A DNA stretch of 64,000 nucleotides from an uncultured Desulfobacter sp. GTDB lineage: Bacteria > Desulfobacterota > Desulfobacteria > Desulfobacterales > Desulfobacteraceae. Both the position numbers and the translations under genes were made by a program. Shown piece by piece: positions 41,395 to 50,450 of the stretch (position 1 is the first letter of the stretch; each line of letters starts with the position of its first letter). The notes below the pieces were generated by a model. That model was not told the origin of the DNA. It was given only the letters and a program-made list of their open reading frames with translations, and searched no databases. The stretch covers positions 186,001 through 250,000 of the forward strand of contig NZ_OY761443.1 in the NCBI RefSeq assembly GCF_963664415.1, in the 5' to 3' direction.

Positions 41395-42522
41395 TTAAAT
41401 CATCAGGCTCCAAAGAACACCTGCGGCGATGGCTGAACCGATAACACCTGAAACATTAGGTGCCATGGCATGCATGAGCAAAAAGTTTGAAGGATCTTCC
41501 CGCTGACCGACCACATGTACCACCCGGGCTGAGTCGGGCACGGCTGAAACACCGGCAGCACCAAGCAGGGGATTGATCTTTTTTTTCAAAAACAGGTTCA
41601 TGAACTTAGCAAATAACAGTCCGCAGGCGGTTGCAATACCAAAGGAAAGCGCGCCCAATACAAAAATCTTAACGGAATCCTGGGTCAAAAAGACATCGCC
41701 CTGGGTGGATGCGCCCACGGTTATTCCCAAAAGAATGGTGGCGATATCAATGAGTGCCGTGCGCGCCGTAACGGCCAGGCGTTCTGTTACCACAGCTTCT
41801 TTCAGGAGATTGCCAAAGCACAACATACCCAAAAGCGGCAGGGCGGCAGGCGCCAGAAAACAGCAAAGCAGAAAGGCGATAACCGGGAAAATCATTTTTT
41901 CGCGCTTGGTGACCTGACGTGGCTCTTCCATGCGGATGAGCCGTTCCTGGCGCGTGGTTAAAAGCTTCATAATCGGTGGCTGGATTACCGGAACCAGGGC
42001 CATGTAACTGTAAGCGGCAACGGCAATGGGGCCGATAAGATGCGGGGCAAGCTTAGCGGTCAAAAAAATCGCGGTGGGCCCATCCGCTCCGCCGATGATA
42101 CCGATGGAGGCAGCCTCTTTGGGCACAAAACCCAAGGCCAGTGCACCCAGGAATGTGATAAAGATACCTGCCTGGGCTGCCGCACCCAATAGCATGAGGA
42201 CCGGTCGAGCCAGAAGCGTTGAAAAATCTGTCATGGCGCCGATACCAAGGAATATCAACGGCGGGTAGATCCCCTGGGTTACCCCAAAATACAAATAGTG
42301 CAGAACTGAATTATTTTCATAAATACCCAGACCAAGGCCCTTGAAAATCGGAATGTTTCCCACAAGCATCCCAAATCCAATGGGAACCAGCAATAATGGC
42401 TCATAATCCTTTGCAATGCCCAGATATATAAAGATCATACCAACGATTATCATAATAATGTTTCGGTAATCGCACAGATAAAACCCGGTGTTCTGAAAAA
42501 ATTCTAAAAATAAAGTATCCAT
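41395..42522 (-). CDS. oadB: Sodium-translocating decarboxylase beta subunit
   Basis: Membrane carboxybiotin decarboxylase that couples decarboxylation (oxaloacetate, methylmalonyl-CoA or glutaconyl-CoA type) to Na+ export. 375 aa, multi-TM. The signatures IIGGADGPTAIFLTAKLAP (catalytic Asp and Na+-binding region) and VPDSARVVHVVGQREDPSNFLLMHAMAPNVSGVIGSA are intact. It lies downstream of the OadG-like gene. No alpha/carboxyltransferase or biotin-carrier subunit is present in the window. Confidence 0.94.
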   Translation of the reverse strand: MDTLFLEFFQNTGFYLCDYRNIIMIIVGMIFIYLGIAKDYEPLLLVPIGFGMLVGNIPIFKGLGLGIYENNSVLHYLYFGVTQGIYPPLIFLGIGAMTDFSTLLARPVLMLLGAAAQAGIFITFLGALALGFVPKEAASIGIIGGADGPTAIFLTAKLAPHLIGPIAVAAYSYMALVPVIQPPIMKLLTTRQERLIRMEEPRQVTKREKMIFPVIAFLLCCFLAPAALPLLGMLCFGNLLKEAVVTERLAVTARTALIDIATILLGITVGASTQGDVFLTQDSVKIFVLGALSFGIATACGLLFAKFMNLFLKKKINPLLGAAGVSAVPDSARVVHVVGQREDPSNFLLMHAMAPNVSGVIGSAIAAGVLWSLMI

Positions 42523-42594
42523 TGATTTGTTATTTCTTTCAATTTCCCATGGTCATCAAAAAATTAACGGCCAGTCTTAATCAGATCTAAGAAT

Positions 42595-43059
42595 TTACGA
42601 AGTGGTGCGGATGAATATATCCTCATCCCATGTGAAGTATCCCTGTTCATCGGCACACAGGATACCGGATTCAATTAGTAGATTTACATTAGCATGGGGT
42701 TCATTAAGGCCGGAAAGCTCAGCCATGCGCAAAAGCTTCGGCAAAGAAATCTCATCATCCATGGTCTGAGCCAAAAGATTATATTGCCGACAAGTCTGTT
42801 TTTGAACCTCGGTTAGGACCATGCACGGTTTATCGGCAGTCGCCTTGACGGCAGTTTTGGATTTTAAAGTAAACAACTTTTTTATTTTGCCTGGATTATC
42901 GTACAAGGCCACCAATTTATGAAGCTGGGAGATCAGGGCCGACAAAGTCACAAGCCCTGTAAACACAATAGTAACACCCACAACTGAAATGGCCCACCCG
43001 TTGTGGGCGTTTATGGCCTCAAATCCATAAAGAACGCCGACAGCGTCAACTCCATTCAA
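42595..43059 (-). CDS. oadG: OadG-like (decarboxylase gamma) protein with C-terminal extension
   Basis: One N-terminal membrane helix (WAISVVGVTIVFTGLVTLSALISQLH) typical of the OadG family, followed by a cytoplasmic region. The last ~65 residues (LPKLLRMAELSGLNEPHANVNLLIESGILCADEQGYFTW) look like a winged-helix-type module, not a standard OadG tail. The start is TTG at 43059 with GAGGTG upstream. It anchors and assembles the sodium pump. Operon with oadB, 72 bp apart. Confidence 0.8.
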   Translation of the reverse strand: MNGVDAVGVLYGFEAINAHNGWAISVVGVTIVFTGLVTLSALISQLHKLVALYDNPGKIKKLFTLKSKTAVKATADKPCMVLTEVQKQTCRQYNLLAQTMDDEISLPKLLRMAELSGLNEPHANVNLLIESGILCADEQGYFTWDEDIFIRTTS

Positions 43060-43086
43060 GACACACCTCTTTTTTATTATTTATTT

Positions 43087-43182
43087 TATGTGAAAGTCTG
43101 GTAAGTTGCTCAGATCTTTCAAACTTTGTTGTGGGCTGAGCCTGGCAGATCATATGTCAGGTCGGCCCATGGCCGTTATTAA
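43087..43182 (-). repeat. Dispersed repeat family A copy (reverse)
   Basis: Reading the minus strand: head AACGGCCATGGGCCGACCTG, then CCCACAACAAA, then TTTGAAAGATCTGAG with the hairpin tail GACTTTCACATAA. About 96 bp, filling the gap between the CNMP gene and the OadG-like gene. Confidence 0.85.
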
Positions 43183-43185
43183 TTC

Positions 43186-43626
43186 TTAAATAAGGCCGGT
43201 TTCGGCAAGATTTGAACAAAAGGGGGCTTTCTCTTTGCAGAACTGCTGCCATCCATCCAGAATTACTGCCGCAACCTGGGTGTCATAGCCGGTCAAATCA
43301 AGGATATCCTGACAGGGCACAACCCAGACACTCCCTTTTTCCAGCACCGTAATTGTGGCAGTGTTTGTTCCGTTCAGACTCACCATTGACAAGCCTGCAA
43401 AGTCCCCGGGGCGATTGAGCACCACAGCCCTGCCCTCTTCCATGGCAACAAGCAGTGCCCCTTTTTCCAAAAGAAAGAAAAACTGGGTACCATGACCTGC
43501 CCGGGCCAACACCTCACCAGACATAACCGACCACTTTGAAAACAACGGCACAAGGTTGTCAATATCCTGGGTATCAAGGCCCTTAAAAATAATAGATTCT
43601 GATAAGCATGCTGCAGAACTGTCCAT
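43186..43626 (-). CDS. Cyclic-nucleotide-binding-domain protein (146 aa)
   Basis: Single cNMP-binding (CRP-type) beta-roll domain: FKGLDTQDIDNLVPLFSKW, GTQFFFLLEKGALLV, NRPGDFAGLSMVS. It has no DNA-binding helix-turn-helix, so it is a stand-alone sensor. The ATG at 43626 is preferred because AAGGAGG precedes it; an upstream in-frame ATG would add 45 residues without an RBS. It is the first gene of the minus-strand group with oadG and oadB. The phosphate-binding signature (GE...RA) is not clearly present, so nucleotide binding is uncertain. Confidence 0.85.
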   Translation of the reverse strand: MDSSAACLSESIIFKGLDTQDIDNLVPLFSKWSVMSGEVLARAGHGTQFFFLLEKGALLVAMEEGRAVVLNRPGDFAGLSMVSLNGTNTATITVLEKGSVWVVPCQDILDLTGYDTQVAAVILDGWQQFCKEKAPFCSNLAETGLI

Positions 43627-43984
43627 ACGCCTCCTTAAATTATCATTGGAGTTTGAAGCAAGCTTCCTTTGAGAAAGAGTATTCAAGCATATTTTATAAA
43701 TTCTGTCGAGTTTAAAACATCCGATATAGGCCGCTTGCATGTAAAAGAAATGTAATCCCAATTAAGTACGGCAACCTATTTTTGATTTTTCAATACAGGC
43801 ACAATTGTGTGGCATATTCAACAATAATTTCATGAATGCAATTATTTATACCTCGATCGATTTTGCCTTGAATAACGCCCCATAAATCAAAGTACTCTTT
43901 ATATTAAATCATTGTTATAATTTTTCTTTTATAAAAATAATTATGTAATTTTAGTTAGTTAAAATATCATATGAGTTTCAATAT

Positions 43985-44013
43985 TTGACAAAATACATCG
44001 AATACAATATATA
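43985..44013 (+). promoter_or_regulatory. Sigma-70 promoter of the glycine-betaine operon
   Basis: Perfect -35 TTGACA (43985-43990), 17-bp spacer, -10 TATATA (44008-44013), about 65 bp before the ATG at 44080. The remainder of the spacer back to 43627 is very AT-rich with nothing else recognised. Confidence 0.75.
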
Positions 44014-44079
44014 TAGCACATACAAATCAAGACACTTAAATAAAAGGTGAGCTCTTTAGCCCAGAAAGAAGAACTATTT

Positions 44080-45339
44080 ATGGATCAAATTATTATTAAG
44101 AATATTTTTAAGATATTCGGCCCGGATCCCCAAAAGGCAATATCCCTTATTGATCAGGGTTTCACCAAAGAAGAAGTCCTTGAAAAAACGGGCATGACCG
44201 TGGGCGTGAACAATGCGGATTTCACAATTAAACGCGGAGAAATATTCGTGGTCATGGGGCTGTCCGGATCAGGCAAATCCACCCTGGTCAGAATGTTCAA
44301 CCGGCTGATTGAACCATCGTCCGGTGAAATCCACATCAATGGCCAAAACATTACAGCCATGGAAAATAAGGACCTTGTGAAGTTCAGACTTAAACATATG
44401 AGCATGGTGTTTCAATCCTTTGCCCTGATGCCCCATCTCACGGTCCTGGAAAATGCCGCCTTCGGTCTTGAACTGGCCGGTGAACCCAAATCCGTGAGAA
44501 ATCAGCGAGCGACTGAAGCGTTAAGTCAGGTGGGCCTGGAAGGCTGGGAAGACCAGTACCCCAAACAACTATCCGGAGGCATGCAGCAGCGTGTCGGTCT
44601 GGCCAGGGCTCTGGCCGCAGACCCGGACATCATGTTGATGGACGAAGCCTTTTCCGCCCTGGATCCGCTGATCCGCACCGAGATGCAGGATGAACTTATC
44701 AAACTCCAGGAAGACAGCGAAAGGACCATTGTATTTATCTCCCACGACCTGGATGAAGCCCTTAGAATCGGAGACCGCATCGCCATCATGGAAGGGGGAC
44801 GTGTTGTCCAGGTAGGCACCCCCGAAGAGATTCTCCAGAATCCGGCCGATGATTATGTCCGGGCCTTTTTCAGGGGCGTGGATCCCACCAACGTCATTTC
44901 AGCCGGAGAAATTGTCAACACAAATTACCCTACAATTATCAAAACCAAAAAAGGCGACATCCGAAGCTCTTTGGAACTGTTAAATGCCAGGGACTTTAAC
45001 CATGGGTATGTGCTGAATGCCAAACGTCAGTTTTTGGGCATAATATCAATAGATTCCCTTCAGGAGGCAGTGGAAAAAGGTCGATCAAAAGAATCCCTTG
45101 AGACCTGCTATCTTCAGGAGGTCAATCCGGCCAATGTCAATGACAATATGCAAGATATTTTGCCTGAAGTGGCGTCCAAGGGTTTTCCCATCCCAGTACT
45201 TGATGACAACAATGTATTTAAAGGCGTGGTTTCAAAAAACAGATTCCTGAAAACCCTTCACAAATCAGAAATTAACGGCCATAACGGATCCGCAACAGAA
45301 TATGAAAAACCGACCCAAGCCCTCCAAACCGCTCTTTAG
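44080..45339 (+). CDS. proV: Glycine betaine/proline ABC transporter ATPase
   Basis: 419-aa ATPase of the ProV/OpuAA type: Walker A GLSGSGKST, Q-loop MVFQSFALMPHLT, signature QLSGGMQQR, Walker B IMLMDEAFSALDP, His in FISHDLD. A C-terminal CBS-domain pair (about 290-405) probably senses ionic strength, as in OpuA. The ATG at 44080 is preferred over the GTG at 44047. First gene of the osmoprotectant operon. Confidence 0.95.
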   Translation: MDQIIIKNIFKIFGPDPQKAISLIDQGFTKEEVLEKTGMTVGVNNADFTIKRGEIFVVMGLSGSGKSTLVRMFNRLIEPSSGEIHINGQNITAMENKDLVKFRLKHMSMVFQSFALMPHLTVLENAAFGLELAGEPKSVRNQRATEALSQVGLEGWEDQYPKQLSGGMQQRVGLARALAADPDIMLMDEAFSALDPLIRTEMQDELIKLQEDSERTIVFISHDLDEALRIGDRIAIMEGGRVVQVGTPEEILQNPADDYVRAFFRGVDPTNVISAGEIVNTNYPTIIKTKKGDIRSSLELLNARDFNHGYVLNAKRQFLGIISIDSLQEAVEKGRSKESLETCYLQEVNPANVNDNMQDILPEVASKGFPIPVLDDNNVFKGVVSKNRFLKTLHKSEINGHNGSATEYEKPTQALQTAL

Positions 45340-45353
45340 CAGGAAAATTAATT

Positions 45354-46184
45354 ATGTTTGATGAAAAAGTACTTCCCATAGATATTTGGATCACCGCATT
45401 TGTTGACTGGTTAGTCAATAATTACCGTGATATATTTCAGGTTATAAAATGGCCGGTGGAACAGATTTTGACCGGATTAGATATTGGGCTTAACGCTGTT
45501 CCGCCCATCATTATCATAGCTGTCCTGACGTTTTGTGCATGGCGCTTTTCAGGATGGGGCCTGGCTGTTTTCAGCATTGTGGCAATGGTGTTTATTGGTT
45601 TGATCGGATTCTGGTCAGATACCATGACCACCCTGGCCATGGTTTTGGCCTCGGTTTTATTTTCCACCATTGTCGGGGTGCCGGTCGGTATTGCCGCCGG
45701 GCGCAGCGACCGGGTGGAAACCTTTGTCAGACCCTTTTTAGACGCCATGCAGACCACCCCGTCCTTTGTATATCTGGTTCCCATTGTCATGCTCTTTTCC
45801 GTGGGGAATGTGGCGGGGGTACTTGCCACCATTATTTTTGCCATGCCTCCCATTATCCGCCTGACAAGTCTTGGTATCCGCGGGGTGCATCCGGAATTGG
45901 TCGAAGCGGCCACCGCCTTTGGCGCCACCCGGAAACAGGTACTGTTCAAGGTTCAGATTCCCTTGGCCATGCCAACCATACTGGCGGGGCTGAACCAGAC
46001 CATTATGATGGCCCTTGCCATGGTGGTCATTGCTGCATTGATCGGGGCCGGCGGTTTGGGGTCTCCTGTCATCCAGGGCCTGAACACACTGGATATCGGT
46101 CTTGCCGTGATGGCGGGTTTGAGTATTGTTCTGGTAGCGGTGTTGTTAGACAGAATAACCCAGTCCATGGCTGGTAAGAATTAA
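45354..46184 (+). CDS. proW: Glycine betaine ABC transporter permease
   Basis: Membrane permease of 276 aa with about six to seven TM segments. The EAA-type cytoplasmic loop is in HPELVEAATAFGATRKQVLFKVQIPLAMP. The N-terminal ~50 residues (including an amphipathic stretch) are the ProW-type leader. It lies 14 bp after the ATPase gene. Confidence 0.95.
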   Translation: MFDEKVLPIDIWITAFVDWLVNNYRDIFQVIKWPVEQILTGLDIGLNAVPPIIIIAVLTFCAWRFSGWGLAVFSIVAMVFIGLIGFWSDTMTTLAMVLASVLFSTIVGVPVGIAAGRSDRVETFVRPFLDAMQTTPSFVYLVPIVMLFSVGNVAGVLATIIFAMPPIIRLTSLGIRGVHPELVEAATAFGATRKQVLFKVQIPLAMPTILAGLNQTIMMALAMVVIAALIGAGGLGSPVIQGLNTLDIGLAVMAGLSIVLVAVLLDRITQSMAGKN

Positions 46185-46203
46185 AATAAACAAAGGAGAA
46201 ATT

Positions 46204-47238
46204 ATGAACGTTGCAAAAAACATCTGCTTATTTCTGGTTGCGGTTTCCATGATCACGGTCACCCCGGCCTTTGCATCTTCGGACAAACCCGGGGAAGGTG
46301 TCACTGTTAAACCTGCACGGGCGACCTGGAACACAGGATATTTTCAGGAAGCAATTGTCAGCCGTGCCTTGACCGAATTAGGGTATAAGGTCAACAAGCC
46401 CAAAGATCTGAAAAACCCGATTTTCTACAAAGCATTGACTCTGGGCGATCTGGACTACTGGTGCAATGGCTGGTTTCCCATGCATAACGACCAGCTGCCC
46501 AAAAATTTCGATGACAAAGCCGAGAAAATCGGATACGTGGCCCCGGCCGGGGGACTTCAGGGGTATCTGGTATCTAAAGATGCGGTTGAAAAATATAACA
46601 TCCAATCATTGGATGACTTTAAACGTGAAGAGGTTAAAAAGGCCTTTGACAAAAATCATGACGGCAAAGCGGATCTAACCGCATGCCCTCCGGGCTGGGG
46701 ATGTGAAAAAATCATTGCCCACCACTTGAAGGTTTATGATCTTGAAGATGACATCAATCCCGTCAAAGCATCTTATGAAGCAGGTATGGCATCTGCCATC
46801 GGCGCATACAAAGCCGGAGAACCCATCTTCTTTTATACCTGGACCCCGAACTGGACCGTATATAAACTTAAACCCGGCAAAGACGTAATGTGGGTTAACG
46901 TACCCAAAATCATGCCCACTAAAGCCCAGACCACGGCGGTGGAAAGAATGACCCAGTCCGGCGTTGAAGGCGCCGTGACAGATCCGGTAAAACTAGGATT
47001 TGTTGTTTCCGATATCCGAATTGTGGCCAACAAAAAATTTTTGGCAGACAACCCTGCGGCTAAAAAATTTCTTGAAATATTCACCCTGCCCCTTGCAGAT
47101 ATCAACGAACAGAACACCCGCATGAACGCAGGAGAAAAATCCGCCAAAGACATCCAGAAACATGTCTCCGAGTGGATCGCTAAAAATCAGGCAAAATGGG
47201 ATGACTGGCTGGCCCAGGCCCGTGCTGCTGCAAAATAG
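46204..47238 (+). CDS. proX: Glycine betaine-binding periplasmic protein
   Basis: 344-aa OpuAC/ProX-type binding protein. The signal peptide is cut after AFA. The betaine-binding aromatic residues are within the stretches DLDYWCNGWFPMHND, CPPGWGCEKI and FFYTWTPNWTVYKL, where Trp cages are typical. RBS AAGGAG before the ATG. Last gene of the operon, ending in a strong terminator. Confidence 0.95.
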   Translation: MNVAKNICLFLVAVSMITVTPAFASSDKPGEGVTVKPARATWNTGYFQEAIVSRALTELGYKVNKPKDLKNPIFYKALTLGDLDYWCNGWFPMHNDQLPKNFDDKAEKIGYVAPAGGLQGYLVSKDAVEKYNIQSLDDFKREEVKKAFDKNHDGKADLTACPPGWGCEKIIAHHLKVYDLEDDINPVKASYEAGMASAIGAYKAGEPIFFYTWTPNWTVYKLKPGKDVMWVNVPKIMPTKAQTTAVERMTQSGVEGAVTDPVKLGFVVSDIRIVANKKFLADNPAAKKFLEIFTLPLADINEQNTRMNAGEKSAKDIQKHVSEWIAKNQAKWDDWLAQARAAAK

Positions 47239-47260
47239 ACGGTTCTTTTTTAGACTGGCA

Positions 47261-47303
47261 AGCCCCCCTGCAGGCAAATATGCCTGCAGGGGGGCTTTTT
47301 TTT
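47261..47303 (+). terminator. Rho-independent terminator of the betaine operon
   Basis: Perfect 16-bp arms (47261-47276 and 47281-47296), loop AATA, followed by an eight-base T-run. Confidence 0.97.
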
Positions 47304-47329
47304 AGGTATTAAGGTCCATCTTTAAATAG

Positions 47330-47359
47330 TTGACGGCAAACCTGTATCTATCGTATGAT
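47330..47359 (+). promoter_or_regulatory. Sigma-70 promoter of the BMP transporter operon
   Basis: TTGACG (47330-47335), 18-bp spacer, TATGAT (47354-47359), about 48 bp before the ATG at 47408. Confidence 0.7.
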
Positions 47360-47407
47360 TCCAACAATTCCTTGATACCCCAAACACTTTAAATATTGGA
47401 GATAACG

Positions 47408-48661
47408 ATGAAAATCAAAATGAGTGTACTGATTGCCGGTTTTGTTTTTCTTTTTGCAATGTGCCTTACCGGATGCGGAGAGCAGGACCAATCGCAACAA
47501 GCATCTACCGGTACTGAAACAGCGGGGGACACCGCTGACACTGCAGAACAGACACAGCAGGTACCGACTGCGGAAAAAAAGCTGAAAGCCGGTTTTATAT
47601 ATGTAGGGCCTGTGGGTGATTACGGATGGTCCCATGCCCATGATTTAGGCAAACGTCATGTTGAATCCCTGTATCCATGGTTGGAGAGCGTTATTGTGGA
47701 ATCCGTTGCCGAATCCGATTCCTTGCGAATCATGGACCGTCTTGTTCAGCAACAAAAATGCGACGTGATCTTTACCACAAGTTTCGGTTACATGGATGAC
47801 ACCGTTAAAGCCGCTGAAAAATATCCGGATACAAAATTCATGCACTGCGCCGGTTTTAAGCGCAGCAACAACCTGGGAACCTATTTTGGTGATCTGTATC
47901 AGATGTACTACCTTAACGGCATAATGGCAGGGGCATTGACCACATCCAACAAGTTAGGCTATGTTGCCGCCTACCCCATCCCCGAACTTATCCGCCACAT
48001 CAACGCCTATGCCCTTGGTGCCAAGGCCGTCAACCCGGCTGCCACCGTAAGCGTAAAATGGATCTATGCCTGGTACGGTCCGGACAAAGCCAAGGAGGCC
48101 GCCGAAGCATTGATCGCCGAAGGCTGTGATGCGTTGGCGTTCACCGAGGATACCCCGGCGGTGATTGAGGTGGGACAGGCCCATTGTGAAAAAGGCAAAC
48201 AAATTTACACATTTTCCCATTATTCTCCAATGCAAGCGTACGGTAAAGACTCCGTGATTTCCGGCCAGCGCATGGATTGGGGTGGCATGTATGCTAAAAT
48301 CCTCAAAGATATTCGTGCAGATACCTGGGACCCCAGCCAGGATATCTGGTGGCTTGCCAAGGAAGGTGCTGCTGTTCTGGGAGGCAGCCCTGATGACATG
48401 GTCAACCCCAAATTTGTTGAACCTTTAAAGCAGGCCATGATTAAAACTGAAGAATATGGTGAAATCAGCGTCTATGAACTGGTCATGAAACGCTACGATC
48501 AGATGAAACAAGGCGTTGACGTATTTGATCCGTTCACGGGTCCGATTTCTGACAACACGGGTGACATCAAAATCAGGCCTGGGGAACGTGCTTCCAAGGA
48601 CGATCTGCTTTCCATGATGTATTATGTGGACAATGTAAAAGGCGAAATCCCCAATAAATAG
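47408..48661 (+). CDS. BMP-family lipoprotein, nucleoside ABC transporter binding protein
   Basis: 417 aa. Lipobox LTGC (Cys22), then a Gln/Thr/Ala-rich linker and a BMP (PnrA-like) periplasmic binding domain: GFIYVGPVGDYGWSHAHDLG, CDVIFTTSFGYMDDTVKAA, GTYFGDLYQMYYLNGIMAG. RBS GGAGAT before the ATG at 47408. It delivers a purine nucleoside (or related compound) to the ATPase/permeases encoded 220 bp downstream. A family-B repeat starts at its stop codon. Confidence 0.93.
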   Translation: MKIKMSVLIAGFVFLFAMCLTGCGEQDQSQQASTGTETAGDTADTAEQTQQVPTAEKKLKAGFIYVGPVGDYGWSHAHDLGKRHVESLYPWLESVIVESVAESDSLRIMDRLVQQQKCDVIFTTSFGYMDDTVKAAEKYPDTKFMHCAGFKRSNNLGTYFGDLYQMYYLNGIMAGALTTSNKLGYVAAYPIPELIRHINAYALGAKAVNPAATVSVKWIYAWYGPDKAKEAAEALIAEGCDALAFTEDTPAVIEVGQAHCEKGKQIYTFSHYSPMQAYGKDSVISGQRMDWGGMYAKILKDIRADTWDPSQDIWWLAKEGAAVLGGSPDDMVNPKFVEPLKQAMIKTEEYGEISVYELVMKRYDQMKQGVDVFDPFTGPISDNTGDIKIRPGERASKDDLLSMMYYVDNVKGEIPNK

Positions 48662-48799
48662 TGTTTTGACAAAAATTCACCCACCTGCGGCGTTGCAGAA
48701 AAATTTGCCCAATTATAAGATCGGGCCTCACAACCATAAAGTTGCTCCGGTTACAACTTTTCCTGCGCCTTGCATCTGGACAAATTTTTGTCAAAACAT
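48660..48799. repeat. Palindromic repeat family B, long form
   Basis: Outer arms GTGTTTTGACAAAAATT and AATTTTTGTCAAAACAT; inner CTGCGGCGTTGCAGAAAAA against CCTGCGCCTTGCA; core GTTGCTCCGGTTACAAC. About 140 bp between the binding-protein gene and the ATPase gene of one transporter operon. Confidence 0.8.
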
Positions 48800-48880
48800 G
48801 GGGTCACAGTAAAGTAAAAACAAGAATAGTTGAAAGGCCAGAAAACATAGTTTTCCGGCCTTTATGATTGAAGAAAGACC

Positions 48881-50428
48881 ATGATTAAAATTCAGCGCCT
48901 TGAAATGAAGGATATCTGCAAATCGTTCCAAGGCTTCCATGCCAACAAGGATATCAATCTTGAGATCAATTCCGGGGAGATCCTGGGGTTGCTTGGGGAG
49001 AACGGTGCGGGTAAAACCACGCTGATGAATATTCTTTATGGCATTTATCAGCCTGATTCGGGCAGTATCTTGATTAACGGCGAGCCTGTCCGAATTTCCA
49101 ATCCGCTGGAGTCCATCAATGTCGGCATCGGCATGGTTCACCAACACTTCATGCTGATCCAGAATCATTCTGTGATTGAAAATATCGCGCTTGGCTATAA
49201 AGACACTCCGTTTTTATTTCCCCAAAAAGTATTGCGCAAAAAAATAAAAGCATTTTCAAGCCAGTTTGATTTCCAGATTGACCTTGATCAAAAGGTTTGG
49301 CAGCTGTCCGCCGGAGAACAGCAGCGGGTTGAAATCATAAAAACCCTTTTAAACGGGGCGGACTTGCTTATTCTGGACGAACCCACATCCGTTCTGACGC
49401 CCCAGGAGATCAAAGAGCTTATTGAAATTCTTCGCAGGATGAAAGCTGAGGGTCACAGTGTGATTTTCATCTCCCACAAACTCGATGAAATTATGGATAT
49501 CTGCGACCGGGTTACCGTACTGCGTAAAGGAAGAATAGCTGGGGGGACTCAAACCAAAGATACAGACAAATTGGGACTTGCCCGAATGATGGTGGGCAAA
49601 GATGTAGCTCTGACCATGAATCGGGAAAAGCGGCCTAAAGGAGACCGTGTACTCAGTGTCCAAAATATCCATGTCACAGGAGATAAGGGACTTGCCGCAG
49701 TTAAAAACGTATCCTTTGATGTGCATAAAAATGAAATATTGGGTGTGGCAGGTGTAGCAGGGAACGGACAGCGGGAACTGGCCGAGGCCATCACCGGCAT
49801 CCGGGCCATCGACTCAGGCAGCGTGATAATCAACGGCAGGGACATTACCAATATATCCCCCAAAAAGATTTATGACAACGGGGTCTCCCACGTCCCCGAG
49901 GAACGCATCCGGTTTGGTATTGCGCCGGGCCTTTTACTGTATGACAATGCCATTTTAAAACAGCATCATCTCAAAAAATTTTCCAAAAGGTATTTTCTTA
50001 AATACGAAAGCATTAAATTACATGCAAAATCCATTATAACCGAATTCCGGGTGGCCACGCACTCCATTAACAACCAGATCAGAAACCTTTCCGGCGGCAA
50101 CATCCAAAAATTGATCCTTGGCCGGGAAATCAGCGAGCAGCCACAGTTGCTGGTGGCATCTCACCCCACCTACGGGCTTGATGTCGGCGCCACCATGTTC
50201 CTGCGTGAACATCTGCTCAAACTTTGCAGCCAGGGCAGTTCCGTGCTGCTTTTCTCAGAGGATCTGGATGAAATTTTTGAGCTGTGCGACCGCGTGGCCG
50301 TAATTTTCGCAGGCGAGTTTATGGGCATTCTGGATACCGATGATGAACAGGTCAGCGATATCGGCCTGATGATGGCCGGCTCAAAACGCATTGACACTAA
50401 ACCGGTCAAAGCAAAAATTGCAAATTAA
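48881..50428 (+). CDS. Nucleoside ABC transporter ATPase (two-domain)
   Basis: 515-aa tandem ABC ATPase of the sugar/nucleoside CUT2-like class (YufO/NupO type). The first domain has Walker A GENGAGKTT, signature LSAGEQQR and Walker B LLILDEPTSVLT. The second has GNGQRE instead of a full Walker A and NLSGGNIQK. The degenerate second P-loop is normal for this class. It pairs with the two permeases downstream. Confidence 0.95.
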   Translation: MIKIQRLEMKDICKSFQGFHANKDINLEINSGEILGLLGENGAGKTTLMNILYGIYQPDSGSILINGEPVRISNPLESINVGIGMVHQHFMLIQNHSVIENIALGYKDTPFLFPQKVLRKKIKAFSSQFDFQIDLDQKVWQLSAGEQQRVEIIKTLLNGADLLILDEPTSVLTPQEIKELIEILRRMKAEGHSVIFISHKLDEIMDICDRVTVLRKGRIAGGTQTKDTDKLGLARMMVGKDVALTMNREKRPKGDRVLSVQNIHVTGDKGLAAVKNVSFDVHKNEILGVAGVAGNGQRELAEAITGIRAIDSGSVIINGRDITNISPKKIYDNGVSHVPEERIRFGIAPGLLLYDNAILKQHHLKKFSKRYFLKYESIKLHAKSIITEFRVATHSINNQIRNLSGGNIQKLILGREISEQPQLLVASHPTYGLDVGATMFLREHLLKLCSQGSSVLLFSEDLDEIFELCDRVAVIFAGEFMGILDTDDEQVSDIGLMMAGSKRIDTKPVKAKIAN

Positions 50429-50450
50429 CAAAAACGGCAACGATATTCCT

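Noticed and set aside
45437..45949. Minus-strand frame of 170 codons opposite the betaine permease
   Set aside because: Composition artefact of a GC-rich membrane-protein gene; no start signals.
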